DNA from: JADKHR01 sp041917295
Lineage (GTDB): Bacteria > Elusimicrobiota > Elusimicrobia > FEN-1173
DNA length: 64,000 nt
Direction: 5' to 3'
Assembly: GCA_041917295.1 (NCBI GenBank)
Contig: JAYRXX010000069.1
Coordinates: 38,038 to 102,037, forward strand
Part shown: piece by piece, positions 16,025-24,401 of the stretch
Numbering within the stretch: position 1 is the first letter of the stretch
Layout of the letters: each line of letters starts with the position of its first letter
The notes under the pieces: generated by a model
What the model saw: the letters and a program-made list of their open reading frames with translations, nothing else
What the model was told of the DNA's origin: nothing
The model's database searches: none
Made by a program: the position numbers and the translations under genes

Positions 16025-16765
16025 ATGAAAAAATTCATCCTGGTGTTTCGGCACGTGCCTCACGAAGGGCTGGGCACATTGGCGGCGCGGTTGGAGAAAG
16101 AAGGGCTCTCTTACCGATACCTGGACCCGACGCGCAGGGGAGCGCGGTTTCCCTCAATTTCGTCGTTGGCCGGTTTGATCGTGATGGGCGGCCCCATGGG
16201 CGTTTACGAAACCAAACGGTTTCCGTTTTTAAAATCTGAGTGGGCCTACCTCCGCAAAGCCCTTCACGGCGGTGTTCCGACCCTGGGAATTTGTTTGGGA
16301 TCCCAGTTGATGGCGCGGGCGTTGGGCGCGCGGGTGTATCCGAACCGGGAAAAAGAAATCGGTTGGTATCGAATCAAACGGACGGGGGAAGGAAAAAAAG
16401 ACCCCGCTTTTCGCGGCTGTCCGGAAAATCCCTGGGTGTTTCAATGGCACGGGGACACGTTTGATTTGCCCCGGGGCGCGCGCCGGCTGGCCTCATCGGC
16501 GGCGTGCCGCAACCAGGCGTTTCGGTGGGGGCGGTCTGCCTACGGGCTCCAATACCACGTGGAAGTGGATGGGGCGATGATTCGGGATTGGTTGAGTCAA
16601 CCGGGGGCGTCCCGCGAAATCGCGGCGGTGGGTCCCGGCCAGGAAAATAAAATTAAAGATCAAACGCCCCACCGGGCGCCCGGGTTGAACCGATTGGCGC
16701 AGTCTTTGTACGATTCGTTCGTTGATCAGGTCCGCGCTTTTGCCGCGGGCCCCACAAAAGGATAA
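16025..16765 (+). CDS. Class I glutamine amidotransferase (GMP synthase-like)
   Basis: 246 residues, cytoplasmic. The GATase1 fold carries the full triad: Cys in LGICLGSQLMA, and His and Glu in YGLQYHVEVD. The N-terminal VMGGPMGVYE loop is the oxyanion strand. This stand-alone family (GuaA-like, COG0518) usually serves ammonia transfer or gamma-glutamyl hydrolysis on undefined substrates; no synthetase domain or partner gene is adjacent. It follows ispH by three bases. A promoter for the next gene is embedded in its final codons. Confidence 0.88.
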   Translation: MKKFILVFRHVPHEGLGTLAARLEKEGLSYRYLDPTRRGARFPSISSLAGLIVMGGPMGVYETKRFPFLKSEWAYLRKALHGGVPTLGICLGSQLMARALGARVYPNREKEIGWYRIKRTGEGKKDPAFRGCPENPWVFQWHGDTFDLPRGARRLASSAACRNQAFRWGRSAYGLQYHVEVDGAMIRDWLSQPGASREIAAVGPGQENKIKDQTPHRAPGLNRLAQSLYDSFVDQVRAFAAGPTKG

Positions 16766-16768
16766 ACT
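16740..16768 (+). promoter_or_regulatory. Internal promoter for the membrane-protein gene, apparently leaderless
   Basis: TTGCCG (16740-16745), 17 bases, TAAACT (16763-16768), then GGTCCC and the ATG at 16775. The -10 box and spacer repeat almost exactly at rnr (TAAACT-GGGCCC-ATG). Confidence 0.55.
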
Positions 16769-16774
16769 GGTCCC

Positions 16775-17704
16775 ATGGAAAAAATTAAGAAACGGCCGTA
16801 CCCCCACAACGATTTGGCTCGGGCCATGATGTTGGCGGGGTTGGGCGTGTTGGCGGCAACGGCCATTCTGGCCGGGCTGGGTCGGGAACCGTTCGGCACG
16901 TGGTTTTACCTGTCGGCGTGGTGGAGTTATATCTTGATCGCCGACGGCTGGGTTTACCGCCATCGGGGGGAATCGCTGTTGATTTCGTACCCCGGCCGGT
17001 TTGTTTTTCTGGCGGGCTGGTCGGTGTTTCTGTGGTCGTTGTTCGAACTGGCCAACTTTCGGTTAGGGAACTGGGCCTACATGGGTTTGCCCAACCAACC
17101 GGCGGTTCGCTGGGTCGGATACGCCCTGTCGTTTGCCACGGTAACGCCGGCCATTCTGGAAACGGCGGATTTGTTGGACGGGGGATTTCGGCGGGCGTTT
17201 GCGGTGCGTCCTTTCTTCCGGTCCGGCCGGGCCCTGTTTTGGGCCGCCGGATCGGCCTGTTTGGTTTTGCCGATGGTGGGGCCCCGGTTCTTTTTCCCGC
17301 TCATTTGGGGCGCGCCGTTCTTTTTGTTGGATCCGCTGAACGACCGATGGGGCGCTCCCTCGTTGCTGTCGGATTGGCGCTCGGGCCAAATGCGCCGTTG
17401 GGTGTTGTTGTTGAGCGCGGGCCTGGTGTGCGGGTTGCTGTGGGAATCCTTTAACAGTCTGGCGTCGGCCCGGTGGGTTTATTCCATTCCGGGAATGGAA
17501 GAATGGAAAATGTTTGAAATGCCTCTGTTGGGGTATCTGGGCTTTTTGCCGTTCGCGTTGTCGATTTACGCGTCCTCGGTCACCGCGGTTCGTCTGTGGG
17601 AAAAAATGAACAAACCGGTTCGCCTCCTCTGCGCGGGGTCGGCCCTGAGCGCGGCCGCGGCCGTGTTCGCGGGGATTGACTGGTTCACGGTAAGAATGCC
17701 ATGA
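16775..17704 (+). CDS. Polytopic membrane protein of unknown function
   Basis: 309 residues with about eight hydrophobic helices, beginning near residue 17 and spread to the C-terminus; charged loops are short. No transporter signature or catalytic motif is evident, and Trp/Phe are frequent at helix ends (WFYLSAWWSYILIADGWVYR). It overlaps the next gene by four bases (ATGA), which ties it to UDP-glucuronate decarboxylase and hence perhaps to envelope sugar metabolism; this is context only. The start is set by the ATG directly after the TAAACT box. Confidence 0.7.
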   Translation: MEKIKKRPYPHNDLARAMMLAGLGVLAATAILAGLGREPFGTWFYLSAWWSYILIADGWVYRHRGESLLISYPGRFVFLAGWSVFLWSLFELANFRLGNWAYMGLPNQPAVRWVGYALSFATVTPAILETADLLDGGFRRAFAVRPFFRSGRALFWAAGSACLVLPMVGPRFFFPLIWGAPFFLLDPLNDRWGAPSLLSDWRSGQMRRWVLLLSAGLVCGLLWESFNSLASARWVYSIPGMEEWKMFEMPLLGYLGFLPFALSIYASSVTAVRLWEKMNKPVRLLCAGSALSAAAAVFAGIDWFTVRMP

Positions 17705-18642
17705 AAAAAGGCCATTATGTGGTCACTGGCGGCGCCGGGTTTCTGGGGTCCCATTTGTGCGACGCCTTATTGAAACGGGGTCACCGGGTGACCTGCGTGG
17801 ATAATTTTTTGACGGGTTCCCCCGCCAACATCGCCCATTTGGCCGGACACGAACTGTTTCGATTTATCAAACACGACGTGTCCCAAGACCTCTATTTGCC
17901 GGACGCCGTGGACGGTGTTCTTCATTTCGCCAGCCCCGCGTCGCCCCGGGACTATTTGGAGTTTCCCATTCAAACGCTCAAGGTGGGATCCTTGGGCACC
18001 CACAACATGCTGGGTCTGGCCAAAGCCAAAAAGGCCCGGTTTCTCTTAGCGTCCACATCGGAAGTGTACGGCGATCCCCAAGTCCATCCTCAGAAAGAAA
18101 ATTATTGGGGTCACGTGAATCCCGTGGGACCCCGGGGCGTTTACGACGAAGCCAAACGGTTCGCGGAAGCCATGGCCATGGCGTACCATCGCAACCACGG
18201 CGTGCGGGTTCGGATCGTGCGCATTTTTAACACCTACGGCCCGCGTATGCGCAAAAACGACGGCCGCGCCGTGCCGGAATTTATTTCCGCCGCCCTGGCC
18301 CGCAAGCCCCTCACGGTGTTCGGCGACGGGAGCCAAACCCGATCGCTGTGTTACGTGGACGACGAGGTGGACGGACTGCTCCGGCTTCTTTTTTCTTCCC
18401 ACACCGGGCCCATGAACATCGGCAACCCGGAAGAATACACGGTGTTGGAGCTGGCCGAACGGATTAAAAAGTTGACCCGCACGTCGAGCCCCATTGTGCG
18501 GCGGCCCCTGCCCGTGGACGACCCCAAAGTTCGCCAACCGGACATTGCCTACGCCCGCCGCGCGCTCCGCTGGGAACCCCGGGTGGGGTTAGACGACGGC
18601 TTGCGCCGAACCATCGCCTGGTTTCGTGAAGCGAAAAATTAG
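17701..18642 (+). CDS. UDP-glucuronate decarboxylase-type NAD-dependent sugar epimerase
   Basis: 313 residues, extended SDR fold. NAD binds at VTGGAGFLGSHLCD; the active site is ASTSEVYGDP with the catalytic pair in GVYDEAKRF. Motifs of the UXS group are HFASPASPRDYLEFPIQTLKVG, VRIFNTYGPRM and DGSQTRSLCYVDD. It should convert UDP-glucuronate to UDP-xylose, an envelope glycan precursor; a dTDP-glucose dehydratase-like role is less likely given these motifs. It overlaps its neighbours on both sides (4 bases upstream, 17 downstream). Confidence 0.9.
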   Translation: MKKGHYVVTGGAGFLGSHLCDALLKRGHRVTCVDNFLTGSPANIAHLAGHELFRFIKHDVSQDLYLPDAVDGVLHFASPASPRDYLEFPIQTLKVGSLGTHNMLGLAKAKKARFLLASTSEVYGDPQVHPQKENYWGHVNPVGPRGVYDEAKRFAEAMAMAYHRNHGVRVRIVRIFNTYGPRMRKNDGRAVPEFISAALARKPLTVFGDGSQTRSLCYVDDEVDGLLRLLFSSHTGPMNIGNPEEYTVLELAERIKKLTRTSSPIVRRPLPVDDPKVRQPDIAYARRALRWEPRVGLDDGLRRTIAWFREAKN

Positions 18643-20653
18643 TTTTCGCAACACCGCGGTTCTTCTCCTCTTCAATCTGTTCTTGTCGTCGGTTGTTTTC
18701 CTGATTCACCGCAGTCCGGTGATTTCCAACCTGGAAAACGCGTTTGTGGACCTCCGCTATTGGTTGCGCGGCGCCGCCACGCCGGACCCCCGAATCAGCA
18801 TCGTGGCCATCGACAACCCGTCGATCCGGGAGTTGGGCCTGTTTCCCTGGCCGCGGCGCCGGCACGCCCAGTTGATCGACACGCTCACCGCCGCCGGCGC
18901 CCAGGCCATCGCTTTCGACCTTTTTTTTAGCGAACGGGATCCGGACCATCCGGATGACGACGTCGTGCTGGGGCAATCGGCGTCGGCCAGCGGCCGCGTG
19001 GTGTTCGCCGTGATGTTTAACCGTTCGCCCGACGGCCAACCAACGGACCCCATTTTGCCTGTGTCGGATTTGCAACGGGACAACGTGGGCGTGGGGCTGG
19101 TCAACATCTTTCCTGAAAAAGACGGCGCCACCCGGCGCGCGCCCCTGTGGGTCGGCCACAACGACGCGTTGATCCCTTCCTTTGCCCTCGCGGCCTGGTC
19201 GGCGGCGGAAGGCAAACCGCCGGAAGAGTGGGTGGCTCACGCCCGTCCGCCCGTGGACGGCCGGTCTGCCTGGAACGAAGCCTGCATTAATTACACGTAC
19301 TGGCGCGACAACGAACGGGCCCGGTCGCCGTTTCCCTACTACTCCTACAGCGATGTCTTGGCCGGGCGGGTGGCGCCGTCCACCTTTGCGGGGCGCATCG
19401 TGTTGGTGGGGGCCACGGCGCCGGGCCTTTACGACGCCAAATCGGCGCCGGGCGCGCCGGTTATTTACGGCATCGAAATCCACGCCAATGTTTTGAATAA
19501 TATTTTGCGCAACAATTTCTTAAAGGCCCGGGCCACCTCCGGGCCCCTCTTGTGGGTTTTGATGTCGGTGTTTGCGGTGGCGGCGTGGTTGTTGATGTCC
19601 CGGTCGTCCAGTTTTGTGGGCGGGGCCTCGGTGGTGGGTTTGTTCGTGGGCTATTTTTACGTCTGTCATCTGGCGTTTCGCCATGACGTATGGATGCCCT
19701 ACGCGGCGCCCATGACGGCTTTTTTGCTGTCCTATTTGAGCGGGTTGGGCTACCGGCTGTTTGTGGCGGACCGGGACAGGGAAAAAATTAAAAACACCTG
19801 GTCGCGCTACATGTCGCCCAAATTGGTGGACCTGCTGGTGGAAGGCCAAACGGTGCCCACCGCGGGACACCGGGAGGTGACGGTCTTTTTTTCGGATTTG
19901 GCCAAGTTCACGTCGTTGTCGGAGCAACTGCCGCCGTCGGAACTGGTGGAACTGTTGAACCACTACTTCTCCATGATGACCGACATCTTGTTTAAATACG
20001 ATATCACGTTCGATAAGTACATCGGCGACGCCATCATGGGTTACGGCAACGCGCCCCTGGACCAGCCAGACCACGCTGTCCAGGCGTGCCGAGCCGCCCT
20101 GGCCCAGCGGGCGGCCCTTCCGGCTCTGAACAAAAAGTTTGCCGACCGGGGTTGGCCGGCCCTTCGGTTTCGGGTGGGTTTGAACACGGGCATGGCGCTG
20201 TATGGGGATTTGGGTTCATACACCCGGTCGAACTACACCGTCATGGGCGATACGGTAAACCTCGCGTCCCGGTTGGAAGGGGTGAACAAGTTGTTCGGCA
20301 CGGATTTGATTATGTCGGAAACGACCTTCGCGGCGGCGAACAAGGGCGTGGACGGCCGCGAGTTGGACTTTTTGCGGGTGGAAGGGAAAAAACAACCCAT
20401 CCGGGTTTACGAATTGGTGGCGTTAAAAGACGATTGCACCCCCGCCCAGCGACACGGTTTTTCCATTTTCGCCGACGCGCTTCGGTTGTACCGGGAACGC
20501 CGGTTCGATTTGGCCCGGGCGGAATTTGTCCGCGTCCGGGAGATCTTGCCGGAAGACCACCCGTCGGCTGTCTACGTGGACCGATGCGACCATTTTTTAG
20601 CCACCTCTCCCCCGGCCGATTGGGACGGAGTGTATGTGATGACGTCGAAGTGA
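18626..20653 (+). CDS. CHASE2-domain class III adenylate/guanylate cyclase
   Basis: 675 residues, starting at GTG 18626 inside the end of the upstream gene. An N-terminal helix (about 8-28) leads to an extracytoplasmic CHASE2 sensor (about 30-300, with SIVAIDNPSIRELGLFPWPR). Three helices at about 308-380 follow, then a cytoplasmic class III cyclase domain (about 405-590). Metal-binding Asp residues are in VFFSDLAKFT and YIGDAIMGYG, and GDTVNLASRLE carries the transition-state Asn/Arg. A tetratricopeptide-like helical tail of about 80 residues ends the protein. It should make cAMP (or cGMP) in response to an unknown periplasmic cue. A GTGA overlap joins it to tilS. Confidence 0.9.
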   Translation: MKRKISFRNTAVLLLFNLFLSSVVFLIHRSPVISNLENAFVDLRYWLRGAATPDPRISIVAIDNPSIRELGLFPWPRRRHAQLIDTLTAAGAQAIAFDLFFSERDPDHPDDDVVLGQSASASGRVVFAVMFNRSPDGQPTDPILPVSDLQRDNVGVGLVNIFPEKDGATRRAPLWVGHNDALIPSFALAAWSAAEGKPPEEWVAHARPPVDGRSAWNEACINYTYWRDNERARSPFPYYSYSDVLAGRVAPSTFAGRIVLVGATAPGLYDAKSAPGAPVIYGIEIHANVLNNILRNNFLKARATSGPLLWVLMSVFAVAAWLLMSRSSSFVGGASVVGLFVGYFYVCHLAFRHDVWMPYAAPMTAFLLSYLSGLGYRLFVADRDREKIKNTWSRYMSPKLVDLLVEGQTVPTAGHREVTVFFSDLAKFTSLSEQLPPSELVELLNHYFSMMTDILFKYDITFDKYIGDAIMGYGNAPLDQPDHAVQACRAALAQRAALPALNKKFADRGWPALRFRVGLNTGMALYGDLGSYTRSNYTVMGDTVNLASRLEGVNKLFGTDLIMSETTFAAANKGVDGRELDFLRVEGKKQPIRVYELVALKDDCTPAQRHGFSIFADALRLYRERRFDLARAEFVRVREILPEDHPSAVYVDRCDHFLATSPPADWDGVYVMTSK

Positions 20654-21621
20654 TCGCCCTTTCGATCGGCCCGGTCAAAGAAAAGCGCGTGTTGGTGGCC
20701 TGTTCCGGCGGGCCCGATTCCATGGCCTTGTTGGACGCCGTGGACCACTGGCGCAAAGAGCACGGCCCGTATGTGGCGGTGGCCCACATCAACCACGGTT
20801 TAAGGGGAAACGAGTCCAAGGCGGACGCGGCGTTTGTCCTCGCGCAAGCGCGACGACGGGGATTGCCGGCGGCCGTGGTATCGGTTCCGGTTCGAGCCTG
20901 GGCTCGAAGGCGGGGCCGGGGCCTCGAAGACGCGGCCCGGGAACTCCGTTACGCCGCGTTGGCGCGGTTGGCTCGCCGGTTCCGCTGTTCGGCGGTGGCC
21001 ACGGCCCACACGCTGGACGACCAAGCGGAAACGGTGATTCTAAACCTGCTCCGCGGAACGGGTCCCGGGGGGCTCGCGGCCATGGCCGAACGGGGGCCCT
21101 GGCCCGTTCCCGTTAAAGGGACCGCCCCGGTGCTCCTCCGTCCGTTTTTATCCATTCGCAAATCCGTTCTCGTCCGTTATTTGGCCGATCGAGGGCTTGG
21201 GTTTCGCAAAGACGCCACCAACGACCAACCGATCTTTTTGCGCAACCGGCTTCGGCCGGTGCTTCGATCCTGGGACCGGCTTCGCCCCGGATTTTTTGAG
21301 CGGGTGGCCCAAACGGCGCGGTTGGTTCGCGACGAGGAGGATTTTTGGCGCTGTCGGCTTGGCGTTCGACGGAAAGGGCTTCTGTGCCGCCTTGATCGGG
21401 CCTCGTTTTTGCGGTATCATATAGCCGAACAACGGCGTCGGTTGCGGCATCGGTACGGGCTGGCCCGCTTTGACGTGGTGGAACGGATTCGACGGTTCTG
21501 CGCGGACGGGGCGGCGGGCCCTGTGGACGTCCCTGGCGGGCGGGTGACCAAAACCGAGCGGTTCCTCCATTTTTATCGGCGTCGAAAGCAATCCAACGGT
21601 ATTTCAAAGGCGGTCCTATGA
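20650..21621 (+). CDS. tilS: tRNA(Ile)-lysidine synthase TilS
   Basis: 323 residues, starting at GTG 20650, which overlaps the cyclase stop; longer upstream reading of this frame runs through the cyclase and is not coding. TilS adds lysine to C34 of tRNA-Ile(CAU) so that it reads AUA. The PP-loop ATP site is ACSGGPDSMALLD near the N-terminus, with VAHINHGLRG and the HTLDDQAETVILNLLRG motif. It is shorter than E. coli TilS (about 430), lacking most of the C-terminal domains. The stop overlaps ftsH as ATGA, a classic pairing. Confidence 0.95.
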   Translation: MIALSIGPVKEKRVLVACSGGPDSMALLDAVDHWRKEHGPYVAVAHINHGLRGNESKADAAFVLAQARRRGLPAAVVSVPVRAWARRRGRGLEDAARELRYAALARLARRFRCSAVATAHTLDDQAETVILNLLRGTGPGGLAAMAERGPWPVPVKGTAPVLLRPFLSIRKSVLVRYLADRGLGFRKDATNDQPIFLRNRLRPVLRSWDRLRPGFFERVAQTARLVRDEEDFWRCRLGVRRKGLLCRLDRASFLRYHIAEQRRRLRHRYGLARFDVVERIRRFCADGAAGPVDVPGGRVTKTERFLHFYRRRKQSNGISKAVL

Positions 21622-23510
21622 AAGGCAACGGTCGCAACGTCATCCTCTGGCTTCTGATTTTTTCGGGCGTTTTGTTTTTTATACAAAGCCTGCGCACAGC
21701 CCGGGTCGCTGAAAAAGAAATTCCCTACTCCTCCTTTAAGGCCGCTTTGCGCGACAACCGCGTTGAAGAAGTCCGCGTGGGCGGAGAACTGTTGCGGGGC
21801 AAATTGAAATCCGAGGACGGCAAATCGGTTTTGTTCCGCACGATTCCGCTCAACGACCCCAAACTGGTGGAAGATTTGGAATCCCACGGCGTAAGCCAGT
21901 TCGCCGGGGAGCCCCAGCGGGGATGGGTGAACTCGGTGCTGGTCAACTTGTTGTGGATCGGCGTGTTTTTCTTTTTGTGGTGGTTCGTGGTGATTCGGCA
22001 AATGCAGGGGGGCGGCAAACAGGCCATGGCGTTCGGCCGGTCGAAAGCGAAACTGCAGTCGGGCAAAAAACAAAAAGTGACTTTCGCCGACGTGGCGGGA
22101 TGCGACGAGGCCAAAGAAGAATTGCAAGAGATTATCGAGTTCTTGAAAGATCCGGCCAAATTCCAAAAGTTGGGCGGCAAAATTCCCAAGGGCGTGCTGT
22201 TGTTCGGATCGCCCGGCACCGGCAAAACGCTGTTGGCCAAGGCAGTGGCGGGGGAAGCGGGAGTGCCTTTTTTCTCCAGTTCGGGTTCGGACTTTGTGGA
22301 GATGTTCGTGGGTGTCGGCGCGTCGCGGGTGCGGGACCTGTTTGACCAGGGCCGCAAAAACGCGCCGTGTTTGTTGTTCGTGGACGAAATCGACGCGGTG
22401 GGCCGCCAGCGGTTTGCGGGCATCGGCGGCGGTCATGACGAGCGGGAACAAACCTTAAACCAGTTGTTGGTGGAAATGGACGGGTTCGACACCAAAGAAG
22501 GGGTGATTTTGATCGCCGCCACCAACCGGCCGGACGTGTTGGACCCGGCGTTGTTGCGGCCGGGCCGGTTCGACCGGCAGGTGTCGGTGCCCATGCCGGA
22601 TTTGAAGGGACGCGAACAGGTGTTGGCGGTGCACGCCAAGGGGGTCAAGTTGTCGTCGGGTGTTGATCTGACGGTGATCGCCCGCCGCACGCCGGGGTTT
22701 ACGGGCGCGGACTTGGCCAACCTGGTCAACGAAGGGGCCTTGTTGGCGGCGCGCCGGAACAAAAAATCCGTGGACATGAAAGAACTGGAAGAGGCCATCG
22801 ACCGGGTCATCGCCGGGCCAGAACGCAAAAGCCGCATGATGAGCGAAAAAGAAAAGTCGGTGATCGCCTATCACGAGTCGGGGCACACGTTGGTGGCCAA
22901 AAAACTGCCCACGTCGGATCCGGTTCACAAGGTGTCTATTATTCCCCGGGGCCCGGCTTTGGGCTACACGCTTCAGTTGCCGACGGAAGACCGATACTTG
23001 ACCACAAAATCCGAAATCACGAACCGCCTGTGTGTGTTGCTGGGCGGTCGGATGGCGGAAAAATTGATTTTCAACGAAGTCACCACCGGTGCCCAGGACG
23101 ACTTGTCCAAGGCGACCCAGATCGCCCACAAAATGGTGTGCGAGTACGGCATGTCGGACCGGTTGGGGCCGATCACGTATCGAAAAAAATCGGAAGAGCT
23201 GTTTTTGGGTCGGGAGTTGGGGGAAGGCCAGAACTATTCCGACCAAACGGCCCAGGCCATTGATGAGGAAGTCAAACAGATCATGGCCGAAGCGCAGGAG
23301 CGCGTGACAAAAATACTGACGGACCATCGCGCCGTTCTGGAATCCCTGGCCAAATCGCTCATTGAAAAAGAAGTGTTGAACAGCGATGAGATCAACGCCA
23401 TTGTCGACGGTCGGCCGTTATCGGACCCCCCCGCGCCTCCCGCCTCCGCGGCGCGTCAAGACGAAGGCGGCTCCGCTCCCGGTTTGACCCCCGCGCCCAC
23501 CCCGGCGTAA
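21618..23510 (+). CDS. ftsH: ATP-dependent zinc metalloprotease FtsH
   Basis: 630 residues, membrane-anchored hexameric AAA protease that degrades misassembled membrane proteins and short-lived regulators. TM1 lies at about residues 9-27 and TM2 at about 107-125 with a periplasmic domain between. The AAA module has Walker A FGSPGTGKT (Ser replaces the usual Pro), the pore motif SSSGSDFVEMFVGVGASRVRD, Walker B LLFVDEIDAVG and the SRH arginines in RPGRFDRQ. The zinc site is HESGH with a downstream Asp. The C-terminal 30 residues are Ala/Pro-rich. Confidence 0.98.
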   Translation: MKGNGRNVILWLLIFSGVLFFIQSLRTARVAEKEIPYSSFKAALRDNRVEEVRVGGELLRGKLKSEDGKSVLFRTIPLNDPKLVEDLESHGVSQFAGEPQRGWVNSVLVNLLWIGVFFFLWWFVVIRQMQGGGKQAMAFGRSKAKLQSGKKQKVTFADVAGCDEAKEELQEIIEFLKDPAKFQKLGGKIPKGVLLFGSPGTGKTLLAKAVAGEAGVPFFSSSGSDFVEMFVGVGASRVRDLFDQGRKNAPCLLFVDEIDAVGRQRFAGIGGGHDEREQTLNQLLVEMDGFDTKEGVILIAATNRPDVLDPALLRPGRFDRQVSVPMPDLKGREQVLAVHAKGVKLSSGVDLTVIARRTPGFTGADLANLVNEGALLAARRNKKSVDMKELEEAIDRVIAGPERKSRMMSEKEKSVIAYHESGHTLVAKKLPTSDPVHKVSIIPRGPALGYTLQLPTEDRYLTTKSEITNRLCVLLGGRMAEKLIFNEVTTGAQDDLSKATQIAHKMVCEYGMSDRLGPITYRKKSEELFLGRELGEGQNYSDQTAQAIDEEVKQIMAEAQERVTKILTDHRAVLESLAKSLIEKEVLNSDEINAIVDGRPLSDPPAPPASAARQDEGGSAPGLTPAPTPA

Positions 23511-23533
23511 AAGACAGGGGGGCTTCTTCCGCG

Positions 23534-24385
23534 ATGATCCTGACCACTCGTGAGGGGGCCCAGGACCTTTCCAAATGGCCCCTTCTGATGGGGATTTTGA
23601 ACGTCACCCCAGATTCTTTTTCGGACGGGGGGAAATACAATACAGTAGAATCGGCCTTGGCCCGGGCCGAACAAATGGCACACGAGGGCGCGACGATCCT
23701 TGATGTGGGGGGCGAATCCACCCGGCCGGGGTCGGACCCGGTGCCCCTGGACGTGGAACTCAAGCGCGTGATCCCGGTGATTCAAACTCTTTCCCACCGA
23801 CTTCCTTCCGTTCGATTGTCCGTCGACACCACGAAAGCCGAAGTGGCCCGTCAAGCGTTGGAAGAAGGCGCGTTCATGGTCAACGACGTGTCGGCGTTGG
23901 CCGACCCGTGGATGCCCGTGGTGGTGCGCGACCACAACGCGCCGGTGGTGTTGATGCACCGACAGGGGACCGCCCGCGCCATGCAAGAGGCCCCGGCCTA
24001 CAACGACGTGGTCAACGACCTTCTCGCTTTTTTCGACGAGCGGATTGCGTTTGCTGTGGCCCGGGGAATCCGTCGCGATCGGTTGTGGGTGGACCCGGGG
24101 ATCGGGTTCGGCAAGACCACCCGGCATAACCTCGAGATTTTGCGTCGGCTTGGCGAATTCAAGAAGTTTCAACTTCCCCTGGTGGTAGGGGTTTCGCGCA
24201 AATCGTTCATCGGGCGTATTTTGGGAAGCGAAACGGACCCGTTGCCGCCGGAGCAAAGGGGCGAAGGAACATTAGCCGCCCATCTCTGGGTCGCCGCCCA
24301 CGGCGCCGACGTGTTGCGCGTGCACGATGTGTCCGCCACGGCTCGGGCAATTCGAACGTGGCGGGCTTTGGAATCGCGGGAATAA
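23534..24385 (+). CDS. folP: Dihydropteroate synthase FolP
   Basis: 283 residues, a TIM-barrel enzyme that joins p-aminobenzoate to dihydropterin pyrophosphate in folate synthesis; the target of sulfonamides. Both signature motifs are present: GILNVTPDSFSDGG (about 21-34) and the pterin/PABA sites ILDVGGESTRPGSDPV, DVSAL, DPGIGFGKT and VGVSRKSFIG. No folK fusion. It follows ftsH by 23 bases, with only a distant AGGGGGG as a possible ribosome site, and precedes nadB by 16. Confidence 0.97.
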   Translation: MILTTREGAQDLSKWPLLMGILNVTPDSFSDGGKYNTVESALARAEQMAHEGATILDVGGESTRPGSDPVPLDVELKRVIPVIQTLSHRLPSVRLSVDTTKAEVARQALEEGAFMVNDVSALADPWMPVVVRDHNAPVVLMHRQGTARAMQEAPAYNDVVNDLLAFFDERIAFAVARGIRRDRLWVDPGIGFGKTTRHNLEILRRLGEFKKFQLPLVVGVSRKSFIGRILGSETDPLPPEQRGEGTLAAHLWVAAHGADVLRVHDVSATARAIRTWRALESRE

Positions 24386-24401
24386 ACGCGGAGGAAATCG
24401 T

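Noticed and set aside
20086..20649. Upstream extension of the tilS frame
   Set aside because: It lies wholly inside the cyclase domain in another frame; tilS similarity begins at the GTG overlapping the cyclase stop.
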